Made by a program: the position numbers and the translations under genes. DNA of 11,387 bases, from NCBI GenBank assembly GCA_026225435.1, contig JAMFST010000897.1:1-11387 (forward strand), written 5' to 3'. Shown here piece by piece: positions 1 through 6,657 of this stretch. Source of the DNA: Labilithrix luteola. Its GTDB lineage: Bacteria; Myxococcota_A; Polyangia; Polyangiales; Polyangiaceae. Numbering within the stretch: the first letter of the stretch is position 1; each line of letters opens with the position of its first letter. Below the pieces are notes generated by a model. It saw only the letters and a program-made list of their open reading frames with translations. It was not told the origin of the DNA and did no database searches.

Positions 1-513
1 CGACACGATCCACTCGCGCGACAGCTCGCGGCGCGAGGCGATCGCCAGCGCCAGCGCGCCGTCGTTCACCCCCCCGCCGATCGGCATCTCCACGACCAGC
101 GCGACGCGCGCGCGCACGGCGGGACCGGCCAGCGCCTTGCTCGCCGCCAGCGCCATGCGCGTGGCGATCACCGCGAAGGCCTCGGCGTTCGCCGCCAGGA
201 GCCGCTCGAGCACGCGACGACCGAGCTCGCGCTGCTCCGGTCCCACGGGCAGCGCCGCGGCCAGCTCGAAGAGCGCGGCGCCTGCCGGCCCGGGCGCGAG
301 GAAATCGAGATCGTCGATCATCCCCGAACCGAGGGCGGTCTTCACCCCGCGGATGAGCGCATCGGGGTGCAGACCGTCGAGCGGCTTCGGACCGTCGGCC
401 GTCGTGCGCGCGAGGGTCGCCATCGACTGCCGAAAAACGGCGCGTCGTTCCGCCGGGTCCTCGATCGTCGGCAGATCGAGCAACCCACTGGTGAAGGCGT
501 ACGGGTCGCGCAC
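1..513 (-). CDS. Hypothetical protein, 3' end outside the window (171 residues visible)
   Basis: An uninterrupted minus-strand frame runs from a GTG at 513 to base 1, where it leaves the window. The translation begins VRDPYAFTSGLLDLPTIEDP and reads like a real protein: third codon positions are almost all G or C and the amino-acid composition is balanced, unlike the Arg/Pro/Ser-rich competing frames. It looks soluble and mostly alpha-helical, with long Ala/Leu/Glu/Arg stretches at about residues 78-137 and a Gly-rich turn MPIGGGVNDG at about 143-152. I see no signal peptide, membrane helix or catalytic motif, and I do not recognise the family. It begins 24 bases after the stop of the upstream lipoprotein gene and in the same frame, so it is probably the fourth gene of the kinase operon. 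The start is uncertain: GTG 513 is the first usable codon after the in-frame TGA at 540-538, but GGCGGA directly abuts it, too close for a normal ribosome binding site. A later start, such as the ATG at residue 31, is possible. Confidence 0.72.
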   Translation of the reverse strand, partial: MRDPYAFTSGLLDLPTIEDPAERRAVFRQSMATLARTTADGPKPLDGLHPDALIRGVKTALGSGMIDDLDFLAPGPAGAALFELAAALPVGPEQRELGRRVLERLLAANAEAFAVIATRMALAASKALAGPAVRARVALVVEMPIGGGVNDGALALAIASRRELSREWIVS

Positions 514-537
514 TCCGCCGGAGGATACATGAGCCGC

Positions 538-1620
538 TCAGGGTTTCGTGCGCGACGCGACGTAGAACCCGTGCATGCCGGTCGTGTCGTTGGCGTAATC
601 TTGATCAAAGTAAAGCCGGCAGGAGTCGGCGGAGATCCAGCCGACGCTCTCGGTCTGTAAGGTGTTGAGCGACCTCAGCGGCGTTGGCGTACCTCCGTGG
701 ATCGACACCACGTACATGTCGAGGTTGGCCGCCTCTCCCTGCGGAGCGTCGTCCGAATAGTAGAGCCACTGGCCGTCGGCCGAGAGCGCCGGGGCCCCTT
801 TTCCCAGGGTGAACGTCGCCGCCGAGGGCAGGAGAGTGGAGGACGCGAACGTCCCGGCGGGGCCGTTCGGCGACGTCGCCAGATCGATCTCGATGGTGTT
901 CTGGTTGGTCGCCTGGACGTAGGTGACCGTCGACAGGTCGCCGCGCGCGAAGGGCTGCGCCGTGTAGGACGAGCCCATCGAGATGCCCTGGAGGTAGACC
1001 CCCGCGCCGAACGCCGCCGTCGGGTTGGCGCGGCTCGCATAGTAGAGGTGGCTGACCGAGCTGATCTGCCGCTCGAAGATGATGCTCAGCATGTCGGCAG
1101 AGACGTTCGGCGAGTACTCGTTGTCCGTGGTGTTGACCGCGCCGGGGATGGGCACGGGTGCGCCGAAGACGCCGTTCGCCTTGGTGGCCGTGTACAGATC
1201 GTAGGTGCTCTGGTTGTTCGGGGCGCGCGTGAAGAAGGCGACGGTCTCGTCGTCGTTGAGCCGGATCGAGCCCTGCGGAACCCCGGCATTGAGCTCGGTG
1301 ATGGGCACCGCGGTCCCGAACTGGGAGAGCGGATCGCAGCCGGCCCCGGCGTCGGCCGGTCCGCTGTCGGCAGGGGCGGAATCGCCGCTCGCGTCCATCC
1401 GGCTGCCGCCGTCGGCGACGGCTCCGTCGAGCCCCTGACCGTCCGCGGCGTCGGCGCGGGCGGTGACGTCGGACAGCGGGGCGTCGCCGGAGGCGTCGAG
1501 GTCACCTTCGGTGATGTCCGAGGGGATGCCGAGGATGCCGTCGCAGGCGGCCAGCAAGGTGCTCGGCAGAAGCACGCCGACGAGCAGCCAGCCCCCGCCG
1601 CGCTTGAAGGCGCGGGTCAC
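538..1620 (-). CDS. PD40/beta-propeller-type outer-envelope lipoprotein, 360 aa
   Basis: This is a predicted lipoprotein. An N-terminal hydrophobic signal (residues 11-25) after K6-R7 ends in the lipobox L23-A24-A25-C26, so Cys26 would be lipidated. Residues about 37-95 form an Asp/Ala/Ser/Gly-rich low-complexity spacer. From about residue 100 the sequence looks like a WD40-like (PD40/TolB-type) beta-propeller, with recurring blades such as IRLNDDETVAFFTRAP (119-134), YSPNVSADMLSIIFER (169-184) and PALSADGQWLYYSDD (277-291). Each is followed by a DLYTATKA or MYVVSI-like strand. Cys96 and Cys334 could form a disulphide. No catalytic residues are evident; such propellers usually bind a protein or sugar partner. 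The frame stays open upstream to 1941, but that part is Arg-rich antisense-like sequence inside the neighbouring gene. I chose GTG 1620 because it sits just before the lipoprotein signal, forms a GTGA overlap with the TPR gene's stop, and has GAGGTG a few bases upstream. It probably acts with the TPR protein and kinase encoded before it; that partnership is inference. Confidence 0.85.
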   Translation of the reverse strand: MTRAFKRGGGWLLVGVLLPSTLLAACDGILGIPSDITEGDLDASGDAPLSDVTARADAADGQGLDGAVADGGSRMDASGDSAPADSGPADAGAGCDPLSQFGTAVPITELNAGVPQGSIRLNDDETVAFFTRAPNNQSTYDLYTATKANGVFGAPVPIPGAVNTTDNEYSPNVSADMLSIIFERQISSVSHLYYASRANPTAAFGAGVYLQGISMGSSYTAQPFARGDLSTVTYVQATNQNTIEIDLATSPNGPAGTFASSTLLPSAATFTLGKGAPALSADGQWLYYSDDAPQGEAANLDMYVVSIHGGTPTPLRSLNTLQTESVGWISADSCRLYFDQDYANDTTGMHGFYVASRTKP

Positions 1621-2603
1621 GGGCGCACCTCGTTCTTCGCCTGACGAGGTGGGCGAGGAGTTGCCTCGCCGGAGCCGCTCGACGACGGAGCCGCGATCCA
1701 CAGGACGATTCCCCCCACGGCGAGCGCGCCGCCGGTGATGAAGAGCGCGGTGCTGACGGTGGCGCTCGAGCGCGCGTCTTGCCAGCCGCTGTACCCCGCG
1801 GGAGAGCAGACAGCGCCCGCGCACGAGGCCTGCGCGTCGGACCACTGGCTGTGGGCGTGGACGGCGAAGTAGCTCCCGACGCCCAGGCCGATCAAGGCGA
1901 GGCCACCGGCGGCGACGGCGCTCGTCTTCTGCCATCCCCATCCCGAGGCGCGCGACGAATCGTTCGAGCTCGCAGAGGTCGTCACGATCGTCGTCGTCGG
2001 CTCGGCGGGGACCGGCTCGTCGTCCAGCGGAGCGATCTCGATGCGCTCGACCCGCGGCGCGGCGGCGATGCGCACCGGCACGTCGCGGGTGACCTTGCCG
2101 GGCGCGCTGGCCCGCACCGTGTGCTCGCCGGCGTCGATGGGGAGCGGCGCGTGGAGGACCGCGGCGCCGAGGACGTGGCCATCGAGCGCCACGGTGAAGC
2201 CCTCGGGCAACGGCGGCGCGGCGGACAGCTCGACCCGCGGCATCTTCGGCTCGAGAAGAGCGGCGCGATTGCGAGCGGCGGTCTCGCGCTCCTGCTGCCC
2301 GGCCCGGCGCGCTTGATCGGCCGCATCGGTGAAGGCCGCCCAGGCGCTCGCCAGCCGCCCGGTGTGCTCGAGGCAGTCGCCCAGGTTGAACGAGGTGCCG
2401 ATCCCGGGCGCGAGCCGCGCGCTCTCCTCGAACTTCGGGCAGGCGTCGGCGAACTTTCCGTCGTGCGCCAGGGCGCGCGCCTGCTCGAAGAGCGAGCGTG
2501 CGAGGGCGCGATCGGGGGCGCTGACCGGCTCGTCAGCGAAGGCCGGCGAGCCGAATGCCAGCGCCGCGGGCGAGAGAAGAAGAAGGAGCGTCCAGCGCGT
2601 CAT
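1617..2603 (-). CDS. TPR/PEGA-like membrane-anchored periplasmic protein, 328 aa
   Basis: A signal peptide (residues 1-23, predicted cleavage AFA|D) is followed by a TPR-like helical segment at about 31-118, with motifs such as LFEQARALAHDGKFADACPK and FNLGDCLEHTGRLASAWAAF. Residues about 122-190 are a beta-rich PEGA-like segment (VALDGHVLGAAVLHAPLPID, then AGEHTVRASAPGK). A Thr/Ser-rich linker (201-220) leads to two hydrophobic helices at about 227-247 and 281-304, and a short Pro-rich tail. If the signal is cleaved, the TPR and PEGA parts are periplasmic and the 248-280 loop, with C261 and C266, is cytoplasmic. TPR plus PEGA plus paired helices is a recurrent architecture in Myxococcota; these proteins are usually scaffolds of unknown function. 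It lies 15 bases after the kinase stop and overlaps the lipoprotein start by 4 bases, implying co-expression. The ATG at 2603 is chosen because it precedes the signal peptide; its ribosome binding site is weak, so translation may be coupled to the kinase gene. Confidence 0.87.
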   Translation of the reverse strand: MTRWTLLLLLSPAALAFGSPAFADEPVSAPDRALARSLFEQARALAHDGKFADACPKFEESARLAPGIGTSFNLGDCLEHTGRLASAWAAFTDAADQARRAGQQERETAARNRAALLEPKMPRVELSAAPPLPEGFTVALDGHVLGAAVLHAPLPIDAGEHTVRASAPGKVTRDVPVRIAAAPRVERIEIAPLDDEPVPAEPTTTIVTTSASSNDSSRASGWGWQKTSAVAAGGLALIGLGVGSYFAVHAHSQWSDAQASCAGAVCSPAGYSGWQDARSSATVSTALFITGGALAVGGIVLWIAAPSSSGSGEATPRPPRQAKNEVRP

Positions 2604-2618
2604 CGTGGGGAGAGCACT

Positions 2619-4190
2619 CTAGTTGGGCGTGTCGAAGAGGTCGCGAGGCGGCGAAGCGGAAGCGGGAGGCGGAGCGACGACGGGATGGTCCGTGGGCTTG
2701 TCCGTGAGACGGTCGCCCCCAGGGCGTCCATGCACGGGGCGCGGCACTGGTGACGGTGACGGCGCGACGACGGGCGTCGGCACCGGCGGCGCGGCCGTCT
2801 CGACCGGCACCGTGAGCGGAGCCGCCGGAACCTCCGCGGATGCCAGGCTCGGCGCGTCGCGCAGCGGGGGCGCCACGACCGAGGCCACCGGCTCCGGCGC
2901 GGTGCTCACCGACTCCGAAACCGATGGCGCCAACGTCGACGGCTTCGGCTTCGCCCCCCCCGCTTGCCACGCGCGCACCGCGAACAGCGCCGCCAGCGCC
3001 GGTACCAGCAGAGCGAAGCCCGCGATCACCAGCCGCCGCCGCGCTCGCTGCGCCTGCTGCGCCGCGGCCGGCGCGAGCTCCGCGTCCGCCACCGACACGG
3101 CACGGGCATGCGGCACCACCACCACACCGCCGCTGGCCGACTGCCGCAGGGGCTGCGCCTCCAGCACCGACCCGGCCGCCGACTCCGACAGCGCGTCCCA
3201 CGCGGCGGTGGCCCCCTCCTCGTCGACCGTCGAGTCCGACAGATCCCCCAGCGACGGAAGGCTCCGCGGCAAGGGGCGCGTCCGGTCGATCATCAGCGCG
3301 TCGGCCAGCGCCTTCACCTGCTCCCCTGCCCGCGGCCAGCGGTGCTCCGGGACCGCCGCGCAGCTGCGGAGGAACCAGGCGTCGAAGCTCGCCCCGAGCT
3401 GCGGCCAGCGCTCCGACGGCGGGCGACGCGCCGGCGCGACGATGGCCATCAACAGGTCGAAGGCCGACCCCGCCTGCCAGTAGCTCTGGCCGGTGAGCAT
3501 CTCGACGGCGAGCAACCCGATGGCCCAGATGTCGGTCCCCGGCCCCACCGGAGTCCCGGTGCGCACCTGCTCGGGCGCCATGTACAGCGGCGTCCCCAGG
3601 ATCAAGCCGCCGGTGGAGCTGGCGAGTGAGTCGTCGCGGAGGATCTTGGAGATGCCGAAATCGAGCAGCTTCACCATGCTGGTGCCGTCGTCGCGCCGCT
3701 CGAGGAACACGTTCTCCGGCTTGAGATCGCGGTGCACCACCCCCGCCTCGTGGGCGCGGTCGAGGGCGCGCGCCACGTCGCGCAGCACCGCCACCGTCTC
3801 GTCCGGCGGCAACGGCCCGCCGCGCTGGATCCGCTCCTCGAGGTTCTCCCCTTCGAGCAGATCCATCACCAGGAACGGCGCGCCGCCGAGCTCCGGCGCG
3901 GTGTCGGCGTCGGTGACCCGCACCACGTGGTCGCTGCGCACCAGCGACGAGGCGCGCGCCTCGCGACGGAAGCGCTCGGCGCGATCCTGCTCGAGGAACG
4001 CCGAGTTGAGCATCACCTTGAGCGCCAGCGTGGCCCCCGTGTTCACGTGGGTGACCACGTAGACCGCGCCCATGGCGCCGCGTCCCAGCTCGCGCTCGAT
4101 GCGATACCGGCTGGCCAGCAGCGTGCCGGGCGCGAGAGACGACGGATTCACGCGGCGGCCATCATCCCCCGGCACCTCTAGCGCTGCCAC
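2619..4190 (-). CDS. Membrane Ser/Thr protein kinase (Hanks type, PknB-like), 523 aa
   Basis: This transfers phosphate from ATP to Ser/Thr of target proteins. The kinase domain spans about residues 29-300 and has all key elements. The Gly-rich loop is G36-R-G38-A-M-G41, the ATP lysine is K58 (ALKVM), and the catalytic loop is HRDLKPEN (153-160, D155). The Mg-binding DFG is at 177-179, GTPLYMAPEQ at 199-208, D220 lies in GTDIWAIG, and the late Arg in HRW is R284. It therefore looks active. After a juxtamembrane segment, Arg-rich just before the membrane (QRARRR, 381-386), a single helix follows at about 387-406. The tail of about 115 residues is Pro/Ala/Val-rich, presumably periplasmic, and has no PASTA or other sensor domain that I can see. 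It is the first gene of the minus-strand run, divergent from the ABC-F gene. The start is ambiguous: GTG 4190, GTG 4175 or GTG 4151 would all retain the whole kinase domain, and none has a clear ribosome binding site. Substrates are unknown; the operon neighbours are natural candidates. Confidence 0.93.
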   Translation of the reverse strand: MAALEVPGDDGRRVNPSSLAPGTLLASRYRIERELGRGAMGAVYVVTHVNTGATLALKVMLNSAFLEQDRAERFRREARASSLVRSDHVVRVTDADTAPELGGAPFLVMDLLEGENLEERIQRGGPLPPDETVAVLRDVARALDRAHEAGVVHRDLKPENVFLERRDDGTSMVKLLDFGISKILRDDSLASSTGGLILGTPLYMAPEQVRTGTPVGPGTDIWAIGLLAVEMLTGQSYWQAGSAFDLLMAIVAPARRPPSERWPQLGASFDAWFLRSCAAVPEHRWPRAGEQVKALADALMIDRTRPLPRSLPSLGDLSDSTVDEEGATAAWDALSESAAGSVLEAQPLRQSASGGVVVVPHARAVSVADAELAPAAAQQAQRARRRLVIAGFALLVPALAALFAVRAWQAGGAKPKPSTLAPSVSESVSTAPEPVASVVAPPLRDAPSLASAEVPAAPLTVPVETAAPPVPTPVVAPSPSPVPRPVHGRPGGDRLTDKPTDHPVVAPPPASASPPRDLFDTPN

Positions 4191-4241
4191 CCCAATGTGT
4201 GGGGGGCGAAATCATGCGCTTCGTGCTAAGCGGGCGTCGCC
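4191..4241. promoter_or_regulatory. Divergent intergenic region between kinase and ABC-F genes
   Basis: These 51 bases separate two divergently oriented starts, so promoters for both runs must lie here or inside the coding ends. I see no convincing -35/-10 pair on either strand. The best AT-containing patches are AATCATG near 4210-4216 and CTAAG near 4226-4230. If the kinase really starts at GTG 4151 the spacer grows to 90 bases. The label rests on gene arrangement only. Confidence 0.35.
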
Positions 4242-5972
4242 GTGATCCTGCTCGAAAACCTCACCAAACGCTTCGGTCCCAAGATCCTCTTCGAGAACGT
4301 CTCGATGCAGTTCGATCCTGGAAAGCGCTACGGCCTCACCGGGGCCAACGGCGCCGGGAAGTCGACCCTCATCAAGATGCTCTCCGGCACCGAGGAATCG
4401 GACACCGGCGGCATCTCCATCCCGGGCGGCATGCGCCTCGGCGTGCTCAAGCAGAACCACTTCGAGTACGACGACGAGCGCATCCTCGACGCGGTCATGA
4501 TGGGCAACAAGGCCCTGTGGGAGGCTCTCCACGAGAAGGAGAAGCTCCTCGAAGGCGAGATCACCGACGAGATCGGTGTCCGCCTGGGCGAGCTCGAAGG
4601 GACCATCGCCGAGGAGGACGGCTACATGGCCGAGAGCGAGGCCGCCGCGCTGCTCGAAGGCCTCGGCATCCCGTCCGACAAGCACGGCGACAAGATGAGC
4701 AGCCTGCCCGCCGGGTACAAGCTGCGCGTCCTCATCGCCCAGGTGCTCTTCGGCAAACCGGACGTTCTGCTCCTCGACGAGCCGACGAACCATCTCGACC
4801 TCGACTCGATCCGCTGGCTCGAGACCTTCCTGACGAACGAGTTCAAGGGGACGCTGGTGCTCATCTCGCACGATCGTCACTTCTTGAACGCGGTCGCGAC
4901 CTCGATCGCCGACGTCGACTACCAGACGATCACCGAGTACTCGGGCGGCTACACCGACTTCGTCGAGGCGAAGTACGAGAACAAGCAGCGCGACGACGCC
5001 AAGAACGCCGCCACCAAGAAGAAGATCGGCGAGCTCCAGGGCTTCGTGCAGCGCTTCGGCGCCCACGCCTCGAAGTCGAGCCAGGCGCAGTCGCGGGTGA
5101 AACAGATCGAGAAGCTGAAGGACGACATCCAGTCGCGCGGCACCAAGCGCACCAGCCTCGTTCGCCCCTTCGTCCGCTTCGAGTTCGAGAAGCCCTCGGG
5201 GCGCGACGTGCTGCGCATCGAGAAGGTGAACAAGTCCTTCAACGTCGAGGCCACCAAGGACGCCAAGGGGCGCAAGGTCGGCGCCGCCGGCGTGAAGCGG
5301 ATCTTCAAGGACCTGAACGTCAACATCAACCGCGGCGAGCGCATCGCGGTCATCGGTCCGAACGGCATCGGCAAGTCGACCCTGCTCAAGCTGATGGTCG
5401 GCGCCTACCCCAACATCGACGAGGACACGAAGAAGGACATCGTGGCCCCGGACGCCGGCGAGATCCGCTGGGGGCACGACGTGTCGGTCGGCTATTTCGC
5501 CCAGGATCACCACGAGGCGCTCGGCCACGCGTCGGCCGGCAGCAACGCCTTCCAGTGGCTCTATGGCTTCAACAAGCTGGCCACGCAGGAGCACATCCGC
5601 GGCATCCTCGGCCGCCTGCTCTTCAGCGGCGAGGCGGCGCTCAAGCCGGTCGAGGCTCTGTCCGGCGGCGAGTGCGCGCGCCTGCTCCTGTCCAAGCTGC
5701 TGCTCCTGCAGCACAACGTGCTCGTGCTCGACGAGCCGACCAACCACCTCGACATCGAGTCGATCGAGGGGCTGCTCGACGGGCTGAAGCTCTTCAAGGG
5801 GACGATCATCGTCGTCAGCCACGACCGGCACTTCGTCAGCGAGCTGGCCACCCGGGTCATCGAGCTGCAGCCCGCGAAAGATGACGACGGCGCGTACACC
5901 AAGATCGACGACTTCAACGGCAGCTACGAGGAGTTCCTCGAGCGCGCCGGCCGCGACTACCTGCGCAAGTAG
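4242..5972 (+). CDS. ABC-F family ATPase, YbiT-type, 576 aa
   Basis: This is a cytoplasmic twin-ATPase with no membrane segment. ABC-F proteins bind the ribosomal E site and relieve stalled or non-canonical translation states. Domain 1 has Walker A GANGAGKST (34-42), a degenerate signature MSSLPAGYKLRV (152-163), Walker B LLLDEPTNHLD (176-186) and the switch His in ISHDRHF (208-214). The linker (about 242-300) is helical and charged. Domain 2 has Walker A GPNGIGKST (372-380), canonical signature LSGGE (473-477), Walker B LVLDEPTNHLD (494-504) and VSHDRHF (525-531). The degenerate first signature and wording such as IRWLE and KLRVLIAQ closely match, from memory, E. coli YbiT, so I call the YbiT subgroup. 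Two short insertions in domain 2 (about 336-351 and 390-404) are unusual. Start: an in-frame TAA at 4227-4229 and no other start codon before 4242 make GTG 4242 the only reasonable choice, although no ribosome binding site is visible. It leads a plus-strand run with LysE and MTAP genes. Confidence 0.95.
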   Translation: MILLENLTKRFGPKILFENVSMQFDPGKRYGLTGANGAGKSTLIKMLSGTEESDTGGISIPGGMRLGVLKQNHFEYDDERILDAVMMGNKALWEALHEKEKLLEGEITDEIGVRLGELEGTIAEEDGYMAESEAAALLEGLGIPSDKHGDKMSSLPAGYKLRVLIAQVLFGKPDVLLLDEPTNHLDLDSIRWLETFLTNEFKGTLVLISHDRHFLNAVATSIADVDYQTITEYSGGYTDFVEAKYENKQRDDAKNAATKKKIGELQGFVQRFGAHASKSSQAQSRVKQIEKLKDDIQSRGTKRTSLVRPFVRFEFEKPSGRDVLRIEKVNKSFNVEATKDAKGRKVGAAGVKRIFKDLNVNINRGERIAVIGPNGIGKSTLLKLMVGAYPNIDEDTKKDIVAPDAGEIRWGHDVSVGYFAQDHHEALGHASAGSNAFQWLYGFNKLATQEHIRGILGRLLFSGEAALKPVEALSGGECARLLLSKLLLLQHNVLVLDEPTNHLDIESIEGLLDGLKLFKGTIIVVSHDRHFVSELATRVIELQPAKDDDGAYTKIDDFNGSYEEFLERAGRDYLRK

Positions 5973-6626
5973 GTGGTCCTAGCGCTCGTCCTCGGGCTCC
6001 TCTGCGGGTTCATCGGATCGATCCCCATCGCGGGGCCGGTCGCGGTGCTCGTCGTCGAGCGCGGTCTGGGCGGGCGCGCGCGTGAAGGGCTCGCGCTGGC
6101 TGCCGGCGCCGCCATCGCCGAGGGGGTCTACGCGGGGCTCGCCTTCCTCGGGATGACCGCGGCGCTGGCGCGCTTCCCCTGGCTGCTGCCGGTGTCGCGG
6201 GTGCTCGGCGCAGTCATCCTGGTGGCGCTCGGCCTGTACTTCGCGCTCCGCAAGAGCAAGCCGGCCGGGAACGACGAGGAGAAGAAGGACCGGAAGCGCG
6301 GGCGTCGCGGCGGCCCCTTCGTCCTCGGGCTGGCGGTCACCATGGTCAACCCGACCCTGCTCGTCACCTGGAGCGCGGTGGTCACCGTCATCCACGGCGC
6401 GATGCGGGTGCAGGAGAGCGCCGTCGATGCCCCCTTCTTCGGCCTCGTCGCGATGAGCGGGATCCTCAGCTGGTTCACCCTCTTCACCGCGCTGCTCCAG
6501 CGGTTTCGCGAGAAGATGGGGCCGCGCACCCTCGACAAGGTGGTGCGCGGGATCGGCTGGGCGCTGGTCGCCATCGGGTTGGTGCTGGGCGTGAAGGTCG
6601 GGCTGCAGTGGCATCTCGGCCACTGA
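5973..6626 (+). CDS. LysE/RhtB-family exporter, 217 aa
   Basis: This is an inner-membrane protein of the LysE superfamily, which exports amino acids and related small molecules using the proton gradient. Six hydrophobic helices lie at about residues 2-28, 39-62, 70-92, 115-138, 153-175 and 189-213. Family hallmarks are the N-terminal GSIPIAGPVAVLVVERGLGG (15-34), a Gly/Ala-rich second helix beginning REGLALAAGAAIAEG, and the NPTLLVTW motif (126-133) in helix 4. A strongly charged loop (93-113, Lys/Arg/Glu/Asp) separates helices 3 and 4, as in LysE relatives, and length is typical. The GTG at 5973 directly follows the ABC-F stop codon (TAG 5970-5972) with no gap, so translation is probably coupled by termination-reinitiation. 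No separate ribosome binding site is visible. The substrate cannot be read from sequence. Confidence 0.9.
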   Translation: MVLALVLGLLCGFIGSIPIAGPVAVLVVERGLGGRAREGLALAAGAAIAEGVYAGLAFLGMTAALARFPWLLPVSRVLGAVILVALGLYFALRKSKPAGNDEEKKDRKRGRRGGPFVLGLAVTMVNPTLLVTWSAVVTVIHGAMRVQESAVDAPFFGLVAMSGILSWFTLFTALLQRFREKMGPRTLDKVVRGIGWALVAIGLVLGVKVGLQWHLGH

Positions 6627-6645
6627 AGGCTGGTTGAACGGAGCG

Positions 6646-6650
6646 AGGAG
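6646..6650 (+). promoter_or_regulatory. Ribosome binding site AGGAG for the MTAP gene
   Basis: AGGAG, within GCGAGGAG, lies 7 bases before ATG 6658. This decides the start of the phosphorylase: the in-frame TTG at 6634 lies upstream of the site and has nothing comparable. It is the best Shine-Dalgarno match on the plus strand of this window. Confidence 0.8.
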
Positions 6651-6657
6651 TGGCGAA

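Noticed and set aside
697..1644. A 315-codon plus-strand frame antisense to the lipoprotein gene
   Set aside because: Its composition is Arg/Val/Gly-rich with no domain signal; the minus-strand frame has a lipobox and propeller repeats.
1621..1941. N-terminal extension of the lipoprotein to 1941
   Set aside because: The added residues are almost all Arg-rich and overlap the TPR gene. The lipobox, the GTGA overlap and the GAGGTG site fit GTG 1620.
2533..3201. A 222-codon Gly/Ala-rich minus-strand frame in the kinase tail region
   Set aside because: It overlaps the kinase tail and the TPR gene start in a different frame and has only biased composition.
4212..5831. A 539-codon minus-strand open frame antisense to the ABC-F gene, plus a similarly long Arg-rich plus-strand frame at 4199-5884
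   Set aside because: High GC content leaves few stop codons in other frames. Both translations are repetitive in composition (Val/Leu/Asp/Glu or Arg/His/Pro), and the true frame has full ABC-F motifs.
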